64,000 nucleotides of DNA from Cranoglanis bouderius. Taxonomy: Eukaryota > Chordata > Actinopteri > Siluriformes > Cranoglanididae. The notes beneath the pieces are model-generated. The model was not told the origin of the DNA and made no database searches. It saw only the letters and a program-made list of their open reading frames with translations. The stretch lies in the NCBI GenBank assembly GCA_023630585.1, contig CM042555.1, forward strand, positions 19,640,001 to 19,704,000, read 5' to 3'. Both the position numbers and the translations under genes were made by a program. This document shows, one piece after another, positions 22,737 through 37,137 of the stretch (its first letter is position 1; each line of letters starts with the position of its first letter).

Positions 22737-25700
22737 TAACTTGTGAAGTGTATGTACAAGTTCATTAAAGACAAGGACAAGAAAAAGCAGCTCAGAAGTC
22801 ATTTCATCATTAAAGTTATTTATTTGGTCCCCATAAATCAACTAATACCTGAATGTGTGTGTGTGTGTGGGTTGGGGGGGGGGGGGGGGTCTTGGTTTGG
22901 GAGTGTGTGTGTGTGGGAGTGTGTGTGTGTGCGTGTGCGCGTGTGTGTGTGTTTCTCACCGTCAGCTGTGCCGTGCACCAGCAGGTACTGAACAGAGTTG
23001 AAATTGTTCGCTCGTTCCATCACTGTGGAATTCTGCACAAATCACATCACATCTTCAAACACACTTCCCGCACGTGCACACGTGGAAATCACACAGCGTT
23101 TCTCTGCGCTGACTCACGTTTCCTAAACCAGTCATATTTGGGAAATTCAGAGCGGAGCTGCGTAACACACACTCCTCTAACTTACGTCGTAGAAGGCTGC
23201 GTTTTCTCCCGGAGTTAGCATGTAGCGCTCTGTGTAGATGGAATCTGTTCGTTTACAGAAGGAAAAAATCAGTCAACTAACTAACTAAATAAATAAATAA
23301 ATAAAAACCAGGTGCAAAATATATTTTTTATATATTTATATTTTATATTATTGGCACTCTTTTGATAAAGCTTGGTAAAAGCAATTTAAAAAAAAAAAAA
23401 GATTGTGGAAAAATGACTTTGTGATTGATTAATTAGCTTAATATGCTACTTGTCCCCCCCCACCCCCCCATAGAATACATTTCCATACCGTAATACTCCC
23501 ACTTCGACACCGGGGCGACGGCCATGCCACACTTAAACACTCCACTTCCTGCTCCCAGAGCCATGGAGGTGACGTAACCACCGTAGGACTGAAAAATATA
23601 TAGAAACATCCGTCACACCGTTACAGTCCACGTAAACATAAAAAAAATGGGTGATATGGTGACGTTTTCTGTAAGGGGACGTTTGACAGTAGCATGAACG
23701 TTTATGGAAGGAGTCTCCAGTGTCAGCGCTTTGTACCAGTCACTTTCCACAGTGAAGCCTCATGTATTAGCTAATAACTAATAATCAGCACGTCTTTTAC
23801 AGCAACACAATATATTAAGATCGTGAGGACTTACCCAACCCCAGATGGCAATCCGATCTTTATCGACGTAACCCAAATCACCGAAATGTCTAAAACATGA
23901 AGAACAACAATGTGACATTAGCATGAGGACACTTTGGTTCAAGTCATCCTAGTTTAATGTTAGTGTGTTGTTTTTTGTTTTTCATCAGACGGTTAATATT
24001 TCCAACCATCGCACAACAATGCTATATTATATACACATACACTGTATAAGCAGTAAATTTCATTTAAAGTGAATTAAAGGTGCAATAGTCAATTTTTAAA
24101 ATTTGTTTCTAGTATAAAAAGCCTGTAATATACATAGATCATGATAAAAAAAAAAAAAAAACAGTGTTTGCTTGTTTGTGTTTGAATCAGCCATTTTATA
24201 GATATGGGTTATGTCGTCCTTGCTAATGTTAAATCCAGTTAAACCACTGTAGAATCCAGGGGCGGAGCTTTGTGTTTGTGGGCGGGAATGGGGGCGGGCT
24301 GAAGGAGTAAAAAAAACAATCATTCAAATTTTATTCAGCTCCATTTACTTAACTGTTAGAGACCTAATCTTGACATATTTAGAGAAATCTTAGCTAATGC
24401 ACCTTTAAATGTAATTCGAGGGGAGTGAGATCTTCCCCACTGGACAGTTTACGAGCTTTCTAAATTTAACTCCAAGGCCATTTCAAATAAACATGTAAAG
24501 ACTCAATCGCGGATGGATAGGACACTTCTGTAACCACACTGCAGGTAATCAATTGAACCAAAACACCTAAAACATTGCATGAGGAGTGTGTAGGACTCGG
24601 ATACGTTTGGTCCTGGTGTAAAATCTTCTCCGTGAGTCTTTAGGGAAAGTCGACATGGGTGTGTGTTGGTGTGATGGAGAATGGAACAACACGCAGGTTC
24701 TCCGACCCACCCCTGTCACTTATTACCTGGCGGCGGTGATCTGGTCCTCCACTTCGTAGGTGCCCAGTCGTTTATAGATCGAGTGCATGATCTGGTCTCC
24801 TTGGTATCCGCTTCCTCGGCCGTCGAAACTGGCCACGATGATGTTCTCCGTGCTGGCCAGATACGTAGACCAGTTTATCCGGAAACGAAAGTCTGACTTC
24901 TGACTGCACGGCCCGGCGTAGCTAGCGAAGACAAAACCACGTGTGAGATCGTGGTGCTACGTATAATCTCAATTATTAGTGATATATTAAATAATACTGA
25001 TATTAATAACAGGAGTCGAAAGAGTCGACTCGTATCATTGAATTGAGCCAAATCAAATTTGACTCACTGAATCGATTCACCGAAATTTTCTTTTTCTGAA
25101 TATCTGATATGAAATGGCTAAAGGTTTTCCAGGTCGACATGGAAACCTGTCGGAGAAGGATGTTTCTGCTCTGCCCCGCCCTCTAGTGGATATCACGTTT
25201 AATCCTCCACTTGATTTAAACATATGCAGATATGCTCGTGTGTGCGAACAGTAAAAATGATACAGCCAGGAATTTTTTTTTTTTTTTTAAATGACGTAAA
25301 ACTACTTACACGTCGATCAGCAGAGGGTATTTTTTGGACTTGTCGAAGTTAGGAGGCAGAGTCATCTGGTACCACAGGTCTACGGAAGAGGATAATAAAA
25401 TAATAAAATAATAAATAATAATAAAATCCGAATTAAAAAACAAATTCCTCGGCCATGACCTCACCGAACCCGCTGATCTTCAGTGTGCCGTGCGTCACCG
25501 AGGGCATCGCGATGCTCTGGAGAATCGACTCGAGGATTTTATTGTCCTCCAGAACCCTGACCTCTGAAAACGAATAGAAAATTTCAACACATTTTCACAT
25601 ACTAGCTATTACTATACTGTTTTATTTATTTATTTTATTTTAAGTACGCATTAAGTGTTAAGTAGTGTATTTGTTAAACCATAGCTATGTAACTTGCAGT

Positions 25701-28700
25701 ACAAATGAACCACCTCAGTAACAGGAACACCATTTTTAGAGGGCCTTCTGCATAATATCCTTCGAACGCTTAGCTAGTTAGCCTTAGCTTGCTGAATGCT
25801 TTTTAGCTAGGATATCAGTTTACTAAGCACTAGTTGCTTCTAGCCAAGTGCTACTTGCTAACTAGCTGGTAAAATTTTTTAAAAACAATGCTTAGATGGA
25901 TGTGTTTGCTAAATAAAGCCTAATTTAAACATAGTAAGTTAATTATAATTTTATTACTGCTCCTGGCTTGCTAACTAGCTAGCATGATAAAGTAGTAGTT
26001 AGCTACATAAAACCCTACATCATGAGTTGTTGTATTGTTAACAGGAACAATTCAACATTGCAGTATATAGTTTCTGATTTAAAGTTTAAAGTAACTCCTG
26101 TGTTTTCTTTTTGTGTTTGTTTGTTTGTTTGTTTGTTTGTTTTTCTGCTAACTAGCTAGGCTAGTAGCGTGCTAGCAAACTTTTATAATAGTACAGGCCA
26201 TTTTTCCAAGTAGGACAAATTCATCTTACGGCCTTCAGCCCCCCCCTTTTTTTTTAGAAGCTCTGACTTCTTAAAGATTTTGAATTCGATAGCTGAGTTT
26301 GAGAAAAGTTTGGTAAGTTTACCTGATCCAGCACCTCGACTGTCTCTTAAAGTGTACAAAGGCAGACCGGGACCTTTATCAAGCAAACAGAGAAACAGAA
26401 ACGGCGTGTGACGTCCTGTTTTACAGGATGTTCATCACTTCAGAAAGAAACGGAGGAATATCTAAGCGTATCAGGTTGTACCTGAACAGCTCAGTCGGTA
26501 GTAGGTGCCGTCGGTGCTAAAGTAGGCGGAGTTATATTTACACCTGTCCTCCATCAGTGTACAGGTGAGACAGACGTGTGGGGAATGAGTCGCTCCGTCT
26601 ATTGAGATTCTGCAGAAACGACAAAACACATATTTCTGTTTAAATGAAACGTCAACCAGGAGGTTTTTTTATTTTATTTATGTAAGCGAGTGTGTAAGTA
26701 AACAACGTTAAAATGGAGGTGTTACTGTTGACAGGTTGTAGGCTTTATGTGAGTAAGTATGGAAATATGTCTCCTGTATAATCACGTTTTCAAAAGTGCA
26801 AAAGATTATTATGTAGTTTCCGACATGCAGACATTTGTTTTAGGGAAAAAACAAAACGTTTTTTGGCTGAAAATAACTGAAACCATGATGTCTCTTTACG
26901 ACTGTTGAAATGACTCACTTGTAAACATTTCTCTGGCCTGGATGGCTGTTGTGTTCGTTACTCACGTAGAATCTGTGAACAAATTTTTTTTAAAAAAAGA
27001 GAGAGACAGAAACGTAAATAAAATAACAACGATAACTCGCCCTGATTTCTACCGAATGCCAGGATATTTCTGCGTCAGCATGGGCGGAGCTTAAATCTGC
27101 TGACTGAGTCATACACGTTCAAGGTTGCGTAACGATCGCAAAATAGTACGACACACCGTTAACACAATTAAAGACGATTACAAGCTAAAAAAAAAAAAAA
27201 ACAGTGTGGAGAACAAAACTCTTCTGCTCACATGCGGTGTGTGTATTTTTTTAATCATTTTTTTTTAAAAGATCTGCATATTTTGTTATCCAATCCCATT
27301 TTTTGAGTACACCATTTTTTCTAAGCGTGAGGAATGATGACGTGACGTATCTGTGAATTACTATCACAGCTATCTCAAGACGCTCATGAGCTTCACGTTT
27401 TTCGTCACGTATACGTTAACGTTACTTTTCCAGAAGTAGCTAGTTGTGCTTGGATTCTGCGTCACATCTGGATAAAAAAAAATATCTTCCGAACGAATAC
27501 CTGCGAATGAAATCCCAGTGTAAACGTGAACTTACATGGCGTCTCTGGTCACTTTGAGGATGTTGGTGACCTCCCACCGTCCAGATGTGATGGGTGTGAG
27601 CGTGTTCTGAAATAAATGGAGGCCAATCGCTATAGCAACGGTCACTTTTCTCATTGTCTATGAGCGATATTATTCAAAAGAATAAACAGTAATGTCCAGA
27701 CGCATGTCCAGATGTTTCCAGCCGTGGTCCTGAGTAGTGACTCACCCCGCTGATGTGATGGATGTGCTTAAAGCCGTTCGAGTCGCTCATGATGTAGTAA
27801 CAGCTGGAGCCGTCGGGTTTAAACACAGGGTCACTCGGTGAGAACTAGGACAAAAAGACAAGAAAGAAATCAAAAAGAATGTAGACTCTTTCGTTTTGTA
27901 CTGAAAGAGAAAAAATAACTAGAGAGAGAGAGAGAGAGAGACAGAAAGAAAGAGAGAGAGAAAACAGAGAGACTGAAAGAGAAAGGAGTGAGGGAGAGAG
28001 AAAGAGACAGAGAGGTGGAAAGAAAATAGAGAGACTAAGAAAGAGAGGAAGAATAAAACAGACCTCTTCCTCTCTTCCTCGGCCTCTCGTTTTCTTTCTG
28101 TCTTTCTGTGTCTCTCTCCCTCGCTCTCTCCATCTCAGGGACAGAGACAGAGAGAGACAGAGAGAGACAGAGAGAGCGAGACCTTAGAAAGAGGCCAAGA
28201 AAGAGAGAAGGAGAAACAAAGTGAGGGGGGGAAAGAAAGAGAAGCAGAAAGAGAGACACATGAAGACAGATAGAGTGAGAACGAGAGAGAAAAAGAGACA
28301 GAGAGAACCAGATAGAGAAAAAATGAAAGACAGATCAGCGGAGAGAGAGAAAGACAGATGTAGAGACAGATATAGAGAGACAGATAGAAAGAAAGACAGA
28401 AAGAGAGAAAGAAAAAGAAAGAAGGATAGAGAGACAAATAGGGTGAGACAAGAGGAGAGAAACAGAGAGACAGAGAGAGAGATGAACAGATAGAGAAAGG
28501 TAGAGACACGCATAGAGAAAGAAACGTGGAGATAAACAGATAGAGTGAGAAAGAGGGATACGAAAGAGATAGAGAGAAACACATAGAGACAGAGAGAGAG
28601 ACAGGTAGAAAGAAAGATAGCTAAAGAGAAAGAGTGATTGGGAGACAGATAGAGTGAGACAGAAGGAGAGAGAGAGAGAGAGAGAACAAGGAAGACAAAA

Positions 28701-28779
28701 AGAAAAAGACAGAAAGAAAGATTAAAAAGCTGAAACAAAGACAAAAAACAAATGACTATAGACTAAGAGAGAGCGAGAG

Positions 28780-28823
<44 letters not shown>

Positions 28824-31351
28824 CATTACGTACTTGTCCGACCCAACCTGTCTTGCTATCCACATTTATTTCCTGCACAAAAAAACAACAAGTGAATAAG
28901 TGGATGAAATCGGGGGACAAAATTGATAAACCGAGGTTTTTAGGATGTGTTAGGTCTGAGGTCAGAGGTCAGTCATGCTCATAGCCACGCCCCTGGAGCA
29001 GTTCACGGTTTCAATAACACAGAAAGAGAAGTGAGAACACGTTACTGTTATTTCGCTCCACGTGTCGCCGCTGAGTTCGTACATCTGCAGAATGACGTGA
29101 CTCTGCGTGCGGTTCTGCCACTGAACTGCGATTCTCTCGTCCGTGGCCCAGGTGACGGTGCTCAGGTAGTGATCTCTAAATTAAAAAAAAATAAAGAGGA
29201 GAACTTCAGAGCCTCGACCCTGGAGTTAGTTCCGTTTTCCGTCTGAGGAAATGCAGTGAACACGAGGCTCGGCCCAAACCACGTTGTGGTTGCATTACCG
29301 TGCGGCAAGAGCGCTTGGCACGAAGAGCTCCATAATTCTGGAGACATTCGAGGAGTCGACCACAAAGAGGCGGACCGTTGGGTTCGGTGTTCCAGCCTGG
29401 AACCGAAAGCACACAAAAACATCTATTAGTGGAAACCAGTAGGCGTTTTTTCTTCTTCTTCTTCTTCTTCTTCTTCTTCTTCTTCATTTTTTTTAAAGCA
29501 GCATGGCTTAAATCAGACACAGTAACACTGCTGTTTATCATAAACATCAGGATTTATCCCACTGCACTGTTGAATTCTGGATTCTGATTGGTCAGAAGGT
29601 CTTGATTAATTTAAAGCAGCTCTGACAACAGTGCAGCTACACATCACGGGTTTACAGTATGCTTTAACGCTTTATCGTTTCCATAGCAACAGCTCATTCA
29701 CAAGGACTTGTACAGCAGCCGCTCCACATAAAAAATTTTTAAAAAATCATTGATAAGTTTTCTGTAACAAGACGTTTATTATTATGGAAGGAGTCTCCAG
29801 TGTCAGCGCTTTGTAACACTCAGAGGTACAGCTGTAAACTTCTGTAACTGTTTCTCAGTAACTGCATTATTATTTATTTTTTTAAAAATAAATTCAAGAG
29901 AAAAAAAAATGGAGGCTGGTGTGGGATCGAATAGCAGTTTATTGCATCTGTAAGAATATAAGAAAAATGTAATCATTTGAAAATTGGTTTGGTGTAAAAG
30001 GAATAAAAAACACTTGTGGATGGATTTAAAATGAATACAATTTTAAATAAAAATAAAATAAAAAAACATATTCTGACTTCTACAATTAGATAAACCAATT
30101 ATCCTTATCCTTTTAAATACCTAAACACTTTTTTTTTTAAACTTACACTCAGGTATCATTTTGCTGCTTTTGCTTTTAACTGTAAGGTTTTGACTTATAA
30201 TACTGCTGGGATTCTGAAGCTAAATATCATTCATGAGTTGTTGAATTTGAGCTCTTTGAGTCTAACATTAACTAAACTGAACTGTCACTCTTACCTTGGG
30301 ATATGGGATGGTGACCAATTCCGGATACTGGCCCTGCCCGTACCACGAGTACTCGATGACGTGAACATCTGTGTCGTTGAACTCGGCGAAGGCCAGGTAA
30401 CTTCCGGACGGAGACCACCACATGGCATGGTTGCTGGAAAACACCTCCTCTGTTGGTTCAAAAAATAATGTTTCACATGCCTCGAGTAAATATATTAAAT
30501 TCAAAAAGCATCACATCACAAAATTATATTAAAAAAATAAGCTACCTGTTTATCTGGACTTGTGTAGTTAGGACTATATCGCCTAAAATGTCATTGATGT
30601 GCACATAATAGTTTTTGTACTATTACACATTTAGTAGGAAAATTTAGAGAAGTAGGAAAACTTAAAAATTCAAAGTTTCTTGAAAAGCTTCTTTAATAAT
30701 CAGGTTATTATTTGGACATTAAGTGTTACCTTGATACTGAACACTGGACAATATTGTTACCATGGATACTACTAACTACTATCACGACTCCCAGTGATGT
30801 GAGTGCTGCTTGCACTTCTTATTTGTTATCCATGTGCTGTAGTTTAGGTTTTGCCATGTGCCTTTGTTTTGGTTTTGGTCCCACTCCTGTTCTGTGACTG
30901 GTTTGTTTCCCTAATGTGTGCACCTGTTATGTTATGTTATGTTACATTATGTTATATTACATTATGTCATGTTATGTCATATGTTATATGTTATGTTATG
31001 TTATAATATGTTGTTACGTTATGTTATACTACGTTATGCTATGTTGTGTTATGTCATGTTATATGACTTTGTTATGTCACGTTATGGTACGTTATGTTAT
31101 GTCATGTTACGTTGTTACGTTATGTTATATCACATTATGTTATGTTATGATATGGGGTGTTATATTACATTATGTTATGTTATATTACGTTATGTTATGT
31201 AATGGCTATGCTATATCGACCCCTCTTACCCTCATATACCCAGTCGGGAATGCCATTCAGGATCACAGGACTTCCGTTACTGGTGACTGGTTCTGCTGGT
31301 GCAGAGGGGCTGGACTTCACATACACATTATTATTCCATACATATGCCTGT

Positions 31352-31403
<52 letters not shown>

Positions 31404-34081
31404 TGTTTAGTGCAGATCAAAAACAGTGCACTAAAACATGCTCGAGAGAGTGGTGTGGGGTTTTTGTCTTTGCGATTCCAGCAAATTCGTCACAAGTTTT
31501 ATCTTTAAACCCTATCATCCGAGCACAGGCGATAAAGGTAATAAATGTAAATGATGGGCATGATTGAAGGGCCATCGTAAAACTTGGCATCTTTGTCAGG
31601 AACCGAGATAACTCCATCAGATAACTCCCTTACACAACTTAAATAGAGCCATCGTTAAGGCATCGACTTCACCCTTACCAACACCACCATTATAGAGGTC
31701 TATAAAGAGCTTAATCACGTGGATCACGTGACGGAAAGTCTTCTGGTCTACCGCTGTTTTATATGTATGTTGGTATCAGTTAGTATCAGGGGTTGGATGA
31801 TATATCGGTATAAAGGTACGACGTGTTCTGAAATCTGGAATAGTTCTAATGTTATTAATATAGAACACTATTGACATGTGGCATTGCCACAGTCTTTAAA
31901 CCTTGATGTTGGGTTGGACGTTCTTCACGCAGTAAATTTATCTGTTTCATTCCTATGTTCATGATTTCCAGCAGCACTAAAATTACACATCAGACTTTCG
32001 ACATTGTTAAAGCTATGAATGCCTGCGTTGATATTTTCTCATTACATTTTCCTAACAACATCGCAATATTATAATACTTTTTGTTCAAGCATTATAAGTT
32101 TATCTTGTATTATATTATATGCAGTACATGTCACACATTGGTAGTCGAATGCTCGCTTTTGAAGTGTACATGATAACGGTATTGTTCCTTATGACTGATT
32201 ATCGGCACACAACTAACAAGAATAAAGCAAATCGTTATTATTCGCTCAAACTCACCAGTTTGTGGCCAGTCGGAGCCCAGGTGAGGTACTGAACCTCATG
32301 CGGGATATCTGTAGTGAGCAACTTCCTGAACAAAGAGCAAAGTGATAGTTATATCTGAGCGAGCGGTCAGATATGAAGCTCGTGGGATAAACAAGGACCT
32401 TGTCGATTAACATGAATGTGCGGCGCGGTGTGAGGGATTTACAGCGTTCGGTCATTCATTCATCCTTAGTAACTGCCTGGTCAGGTTCAAATTAGGTCAT
32501 TAGTTTGTTTCTAAATTTGAGACCAATTGTGAACTGGAGTGATGTAGCTGAGGCTGAGGAACTGTCAGAGCCAGAATTCATACACCATGCTGACACTGCT
32601 GACATTTCTACGTTTGGATTTTTCCCCCTTAGTGTTTTCCAGAAAGAAAAAAAGAAGAAGAAAAGAAATGGACCACGCCCACTTCCGGTTTAAATCCGAA
32701 TCAGATGGCGCATATCTGACATCTGACGAGTTCAACACCTTTTTTCATACATACAGTACATATTGTATACATTGTATATGTTATGGATTGAACAATGTGT
32801 GAACAGGATATTCGGATAGAGTTCAGTTTCATACATGAACCGATCAAATAAACATAGTTTTGTGCTTTGAAGGTATTTTTGGTGGTACAACGATCAGTAT
32901 GATTATTATCACCGATCTCAATCTGATCAAAATCTGATAAAAGTCACAGACCCGTTGTCCCGGTCGTATATTAAGTAAGTCGCCGTAAACGAGTGTCTCC
33001 AGATCTGTAAGAGAACAGAGAGCACATCTTGCGTAAGTGTAAACGCTTACAACAGCAAAACTGCACATGGATCATTAATGTGTTCAACACTGCACCTTTG
33101 AGTAGTTGGTCAGTAAACACACAAACTTGCGGTCAGCTGATACCATGTAATCAAAGGCTTTAAAGGTGTCCTGTGATATAAAAAAACCACACACACATTT
33201 ATTACAATGAGATGTGGTTTTGGCTGTTATTTAAAGTTTACTTTCTATATACACACATATAAAAATTTACTTTGACATTCTCACAGAATACTACTCTGTA
33301 AAATGGTCTCATGTTCATTAAAAACATTTCTTACTTTCACACAAAGTGCTCTCGCGTTCATGCAAAATGCTCTCACACTCGCACAAAACATTCGCATTCA
33401 CCTAAACGCTCTCACATTCAAACGAAACACTCTTGCATTCACACAGAATGTTCGAGTTTAATCTGATGCATCTTACAAGTGTCTCTGCCAGAAACTTCTC
33501 CCCCGTCTCTGAAGACACGTTAAACAATAAGACCGATTCCTCTCGCGTGCTATGTAGATACTCGTGATCTGTTAAAGAAGTCAAACAGATAATCAGGAAT
33601 CACTCGGCTTGGTGTCCGACTTTTTAAAATCATGTCTAAACCCTTACACGCTCGACTTTATAGATGCATTTGTACGTAGACCGTTAAAATTTTTTTACAA
33701 CTCCACAAAGCCGACGGCGGAGATGCCACAGTGGGGTGATTTACACGCTAAACTGGACGCTATAGACTTCCATTACTTGTTTGTAAAATTAGCATTGTAA
33801 TGCCACATTTGGGGTAAGAGAGAACCTTTATTTTTGGCCACACTGTTGCTTTACCGCTAGCCCTATCGCTAACTTTAACTTGCTTAGTTTATATGAGAAT
33901 AAACAGGCATAAACAACACATTTATCCAGTGGTGTTAGTGGTATGAGTAAGGAAGGAAGAGTCAAACCATACATTCATTACAACACATTTTGTCATAGAG
34001 CTGAGAAAATCTCAACTGAAATGTCGCCTTGTCACATGCTGGTTTCGTTTGGGAACAAGGTAAGCCACATATGTGTTTATT

Positions 34082-34136
<55 letters not shown>

Positions 34137-34262
34137 GTGGAGAACTTGGCCTGCTCACCGGAGATCCAGCGCATGTTAAATGATCTGGCTCTGATGGTGC
34201 TGTTGAAGTAGTCATTAAGGGTGAAAGTCCTCTTGGTTTCTTCTGGGTTCTTCTCTGTAGAA

Positions 34263-34296
<34 letters not shown>

Positions 34297-35068
34297 CAGG
34301 TATAATTGCATAGAACCATAGTAAGTAAGAATTAACAATGTGTACTGTGCATTTTTGTACTTAATAGCTCCACCATTTGAACACTTGTCGAAATTTATTG
34401 CTAGTTTTCCAAACCTTAATCACCGCTTATAAAAATGCTGTCATGAATAACAGTGTTGGTTTGAGGCCAAGTGAATCTCGGGTCAAAGTTCAGCCACACA
34501 GTGAATAAATCATCCTTTAAAAATCGGCCGCATCCCAAACGGCTCGCCAATGGAGTCTTTGTAAAGTGAACGAGCCTTTAGAGTGCACGGAGCGCAGTAA
34601 TTTAGGGAATAAGATGATCGGTTGGAAATCGGTGGGAGGTGCTACGATCAAAACGTGAACTTCTGCTCGATTACGCCATGTGGAAAAAAGCGGTTTCTGT
34701 GCAGCTGGGGAAGACAGACTCTGAAAAAGACTTTGCATGTTACTGCGAAAGAGGTGAACAGTTTATCGAGCAAGGTCACAGCTTTATAGACAAAATAAAA
34801 GCACGGCGACAGTGGAAATGAGACCAAACTGTCTGGAAGATCAACATTTCCCTCTGATGTGTTGATAAACTACAAAGAAAAAATACTTTTTGATGGCACT
34901 TGATTGGAAAGTGTTACACATACCATTAAGGAAGATAGCCGTTGGTACAGCTATCAGAGTGACCACCACAGCTGCACCCAAAACCCCGAGGAGTATCTTT
35001 CCCACGTGCTGAAATAAACAAAACTGACATTTATTATTAAGGCATACACAGTACCTGTGGACTGTTTG

Positions 35069-35111
<43 letters not shown>

Positions 35112-37086
35112 ATTTAATGCTGTGATATTTAAATAAAAAAGGGGGAAGTAACATAATCTAGTTCCCTTAAATAGAAACTTAGTAAGTTTCTTCACCGTCA
35201 CAATAAACCATGATTACTGTTGTACGTAGGCTTGAAGTACAAGGCACTCAGTGTCTCATCAAGCGTGCGCTGCTGTGGTATTCATCACACGTTAACCCAT
35301 TTTACTAATCTAAGATTACCCCATGCGTAAATCATGCACTGTACACAGTAATAATGAGCAATAATGAGCGCTTACATGGTTGAATTCACTCCTGTACTAT
35401 TCATTTGCGTTGTTATAGTTAATTAAACAATTTTGATATGAACGCTAATTAACCCTATAGCGCATGGTGTCCACACTGATGACTGTTTTTAAGGAAAATA
35501 CCAGAAAACCCAAATCACTCATGGCAATTACGGTAATTTAACACAAACCGTTATCTTGAGTTCTGTTGTAGACTCTGTGCCATTCTCAGTGCAGCACATC
35601 TCCAGTGTTTCTGTCCAAACTTTTTACGCAACAAGTGCAAATCGTGGAAAATATTTTCATAGATAGATAGATAGATAGATGTACTTTACTGATCCCCAAA
35701 GGGAAATGTCATGCACGGAAAGGGTAAATAATAAGGAAACTGCTTAATCTAATGCGATTTATTTACAATATTTAATTCAACTGTTCACGGGTGAGATCAG
35801 ATGTGATGGTGAAAATAGTCTGATGTTGGAATGGGATTCAGTTTCGAGCCACAAACAAATAAAAGCCTAGTCTATTCGAGCCAAGAGAAATTTTCCCCCA
35901 AATTCCACTGGGCCGCGTTTCAGACATAACACTAAGATTACTAAATACTACACTATTAAAATGCTGGGTTATTTTTAAAGGGGTCATATCAGGATTTTTA
36001 ATGTTTTCCTTGTGTTTGGGTGTGTAATGTGTCAGTTTGTGCGAAGTCCCAAACCTCATAGTCTCCCCCAAAGGAATTTATTTTATCTAACAGAGAGCGC
36101 TGCTTCGGACCTGCCCAAAACGCGTCGTTCGAAGTCCAGATTTAGACAGCGTTTCAGTCAGCCTGGGAATAGAGGCACTGCAATAATTTACATTATTTGA
36201 CAAATAATGCGTTTTTTAAACATTACAGCATTTTATTACACCCAGTAAACAAAATAATTAACGTTTAAAAATATTTAAAAATCGTGACATGACCCCTTTA
36301 ACTCAGTTGCTGGGTTTAGGCCTGTATTCCACTGACAACATTCAACAACAATTCGTTTGTTTTTTTCACTTCCTCTTCCAAGTAATCCCACAACAACTAA
36401 TCACTGATCGCTATTGTTTGTCTACCCTCACACTTCTCTTCGTTTTAGTCTCCCTTATTGGAGATATTTACAGAAATAAAAGCAAGTTACTCCGTCCTTA
36501 ACCGTTTGCTTCGTGTCTATTTCCTGACGCCTCACTACCACTGCTCCATGTACTGTCTAACAGAAATGATTTTTGTATCAATTTTGTAAAATATGTAAAT
36601 AATTAGCCTGTGGTGCCGTGACCAGAGACGACTTATTTCCATAAGAAATCATTCATAATGTTTTATTTTAGATTCTGATGAACCTCTATTCTGTTCTTCG
36701 GAAAATCTTCCTTCTTCATGCAACACATTTTGATACAAAAATATTCAAACGATCACGACGATTTAAATGAATATGCAAATTAGTCAGTGACGTCACTTGG
36801 TGAACTTTAGCGACATTTTGAGCACAAATTAGCTACTTTCCCCTGAAAACAGTTCCCAACACTGAATGTAGTCATTTTTATACAGAAGTTGGGATTAAAA
36901 AACAAAACAAAACAAAAAACAATCACATCCTAATCCCAATCTCACATGGGACCCGGTGCTGGGGTTCAGAGTCGAGTTATTCTCAGTCCAATGATTTTTA
37001 GATTGTTTATTTAAAAAAAAAATAAATAAAAAAATAAAAAAGTAACCTATAGATGTAGGCCTACATGGAGTTGTTCTGTTTTGACG

Positions 37087-37137
<51 letters not shown>

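Noticed and set aside
28135..28744. Long Ser/Leu/Phe-rich open frames on the minus strand (up to 186 aa)
   Set aside because: They translate a polypurine tract in dpp4 intron 12; overlapping frames give the same low-complexity pattern and there is no start or splice context.
30916..31353. 145-aa plus-strand frame rich in MLCYVML
   Set aside because: It is a translation of a (TTATG)n pentamer array and overlaps dpp4 exon 8 on the other strand.
33280..33470. Array of CTCTCACATTCACACAAAA-like words as a CRISPR or minisatellite array
   Set aside because: Units are too irregular in length and sequence; best explained as an old degenerate repeat in dpp4 intron 4.
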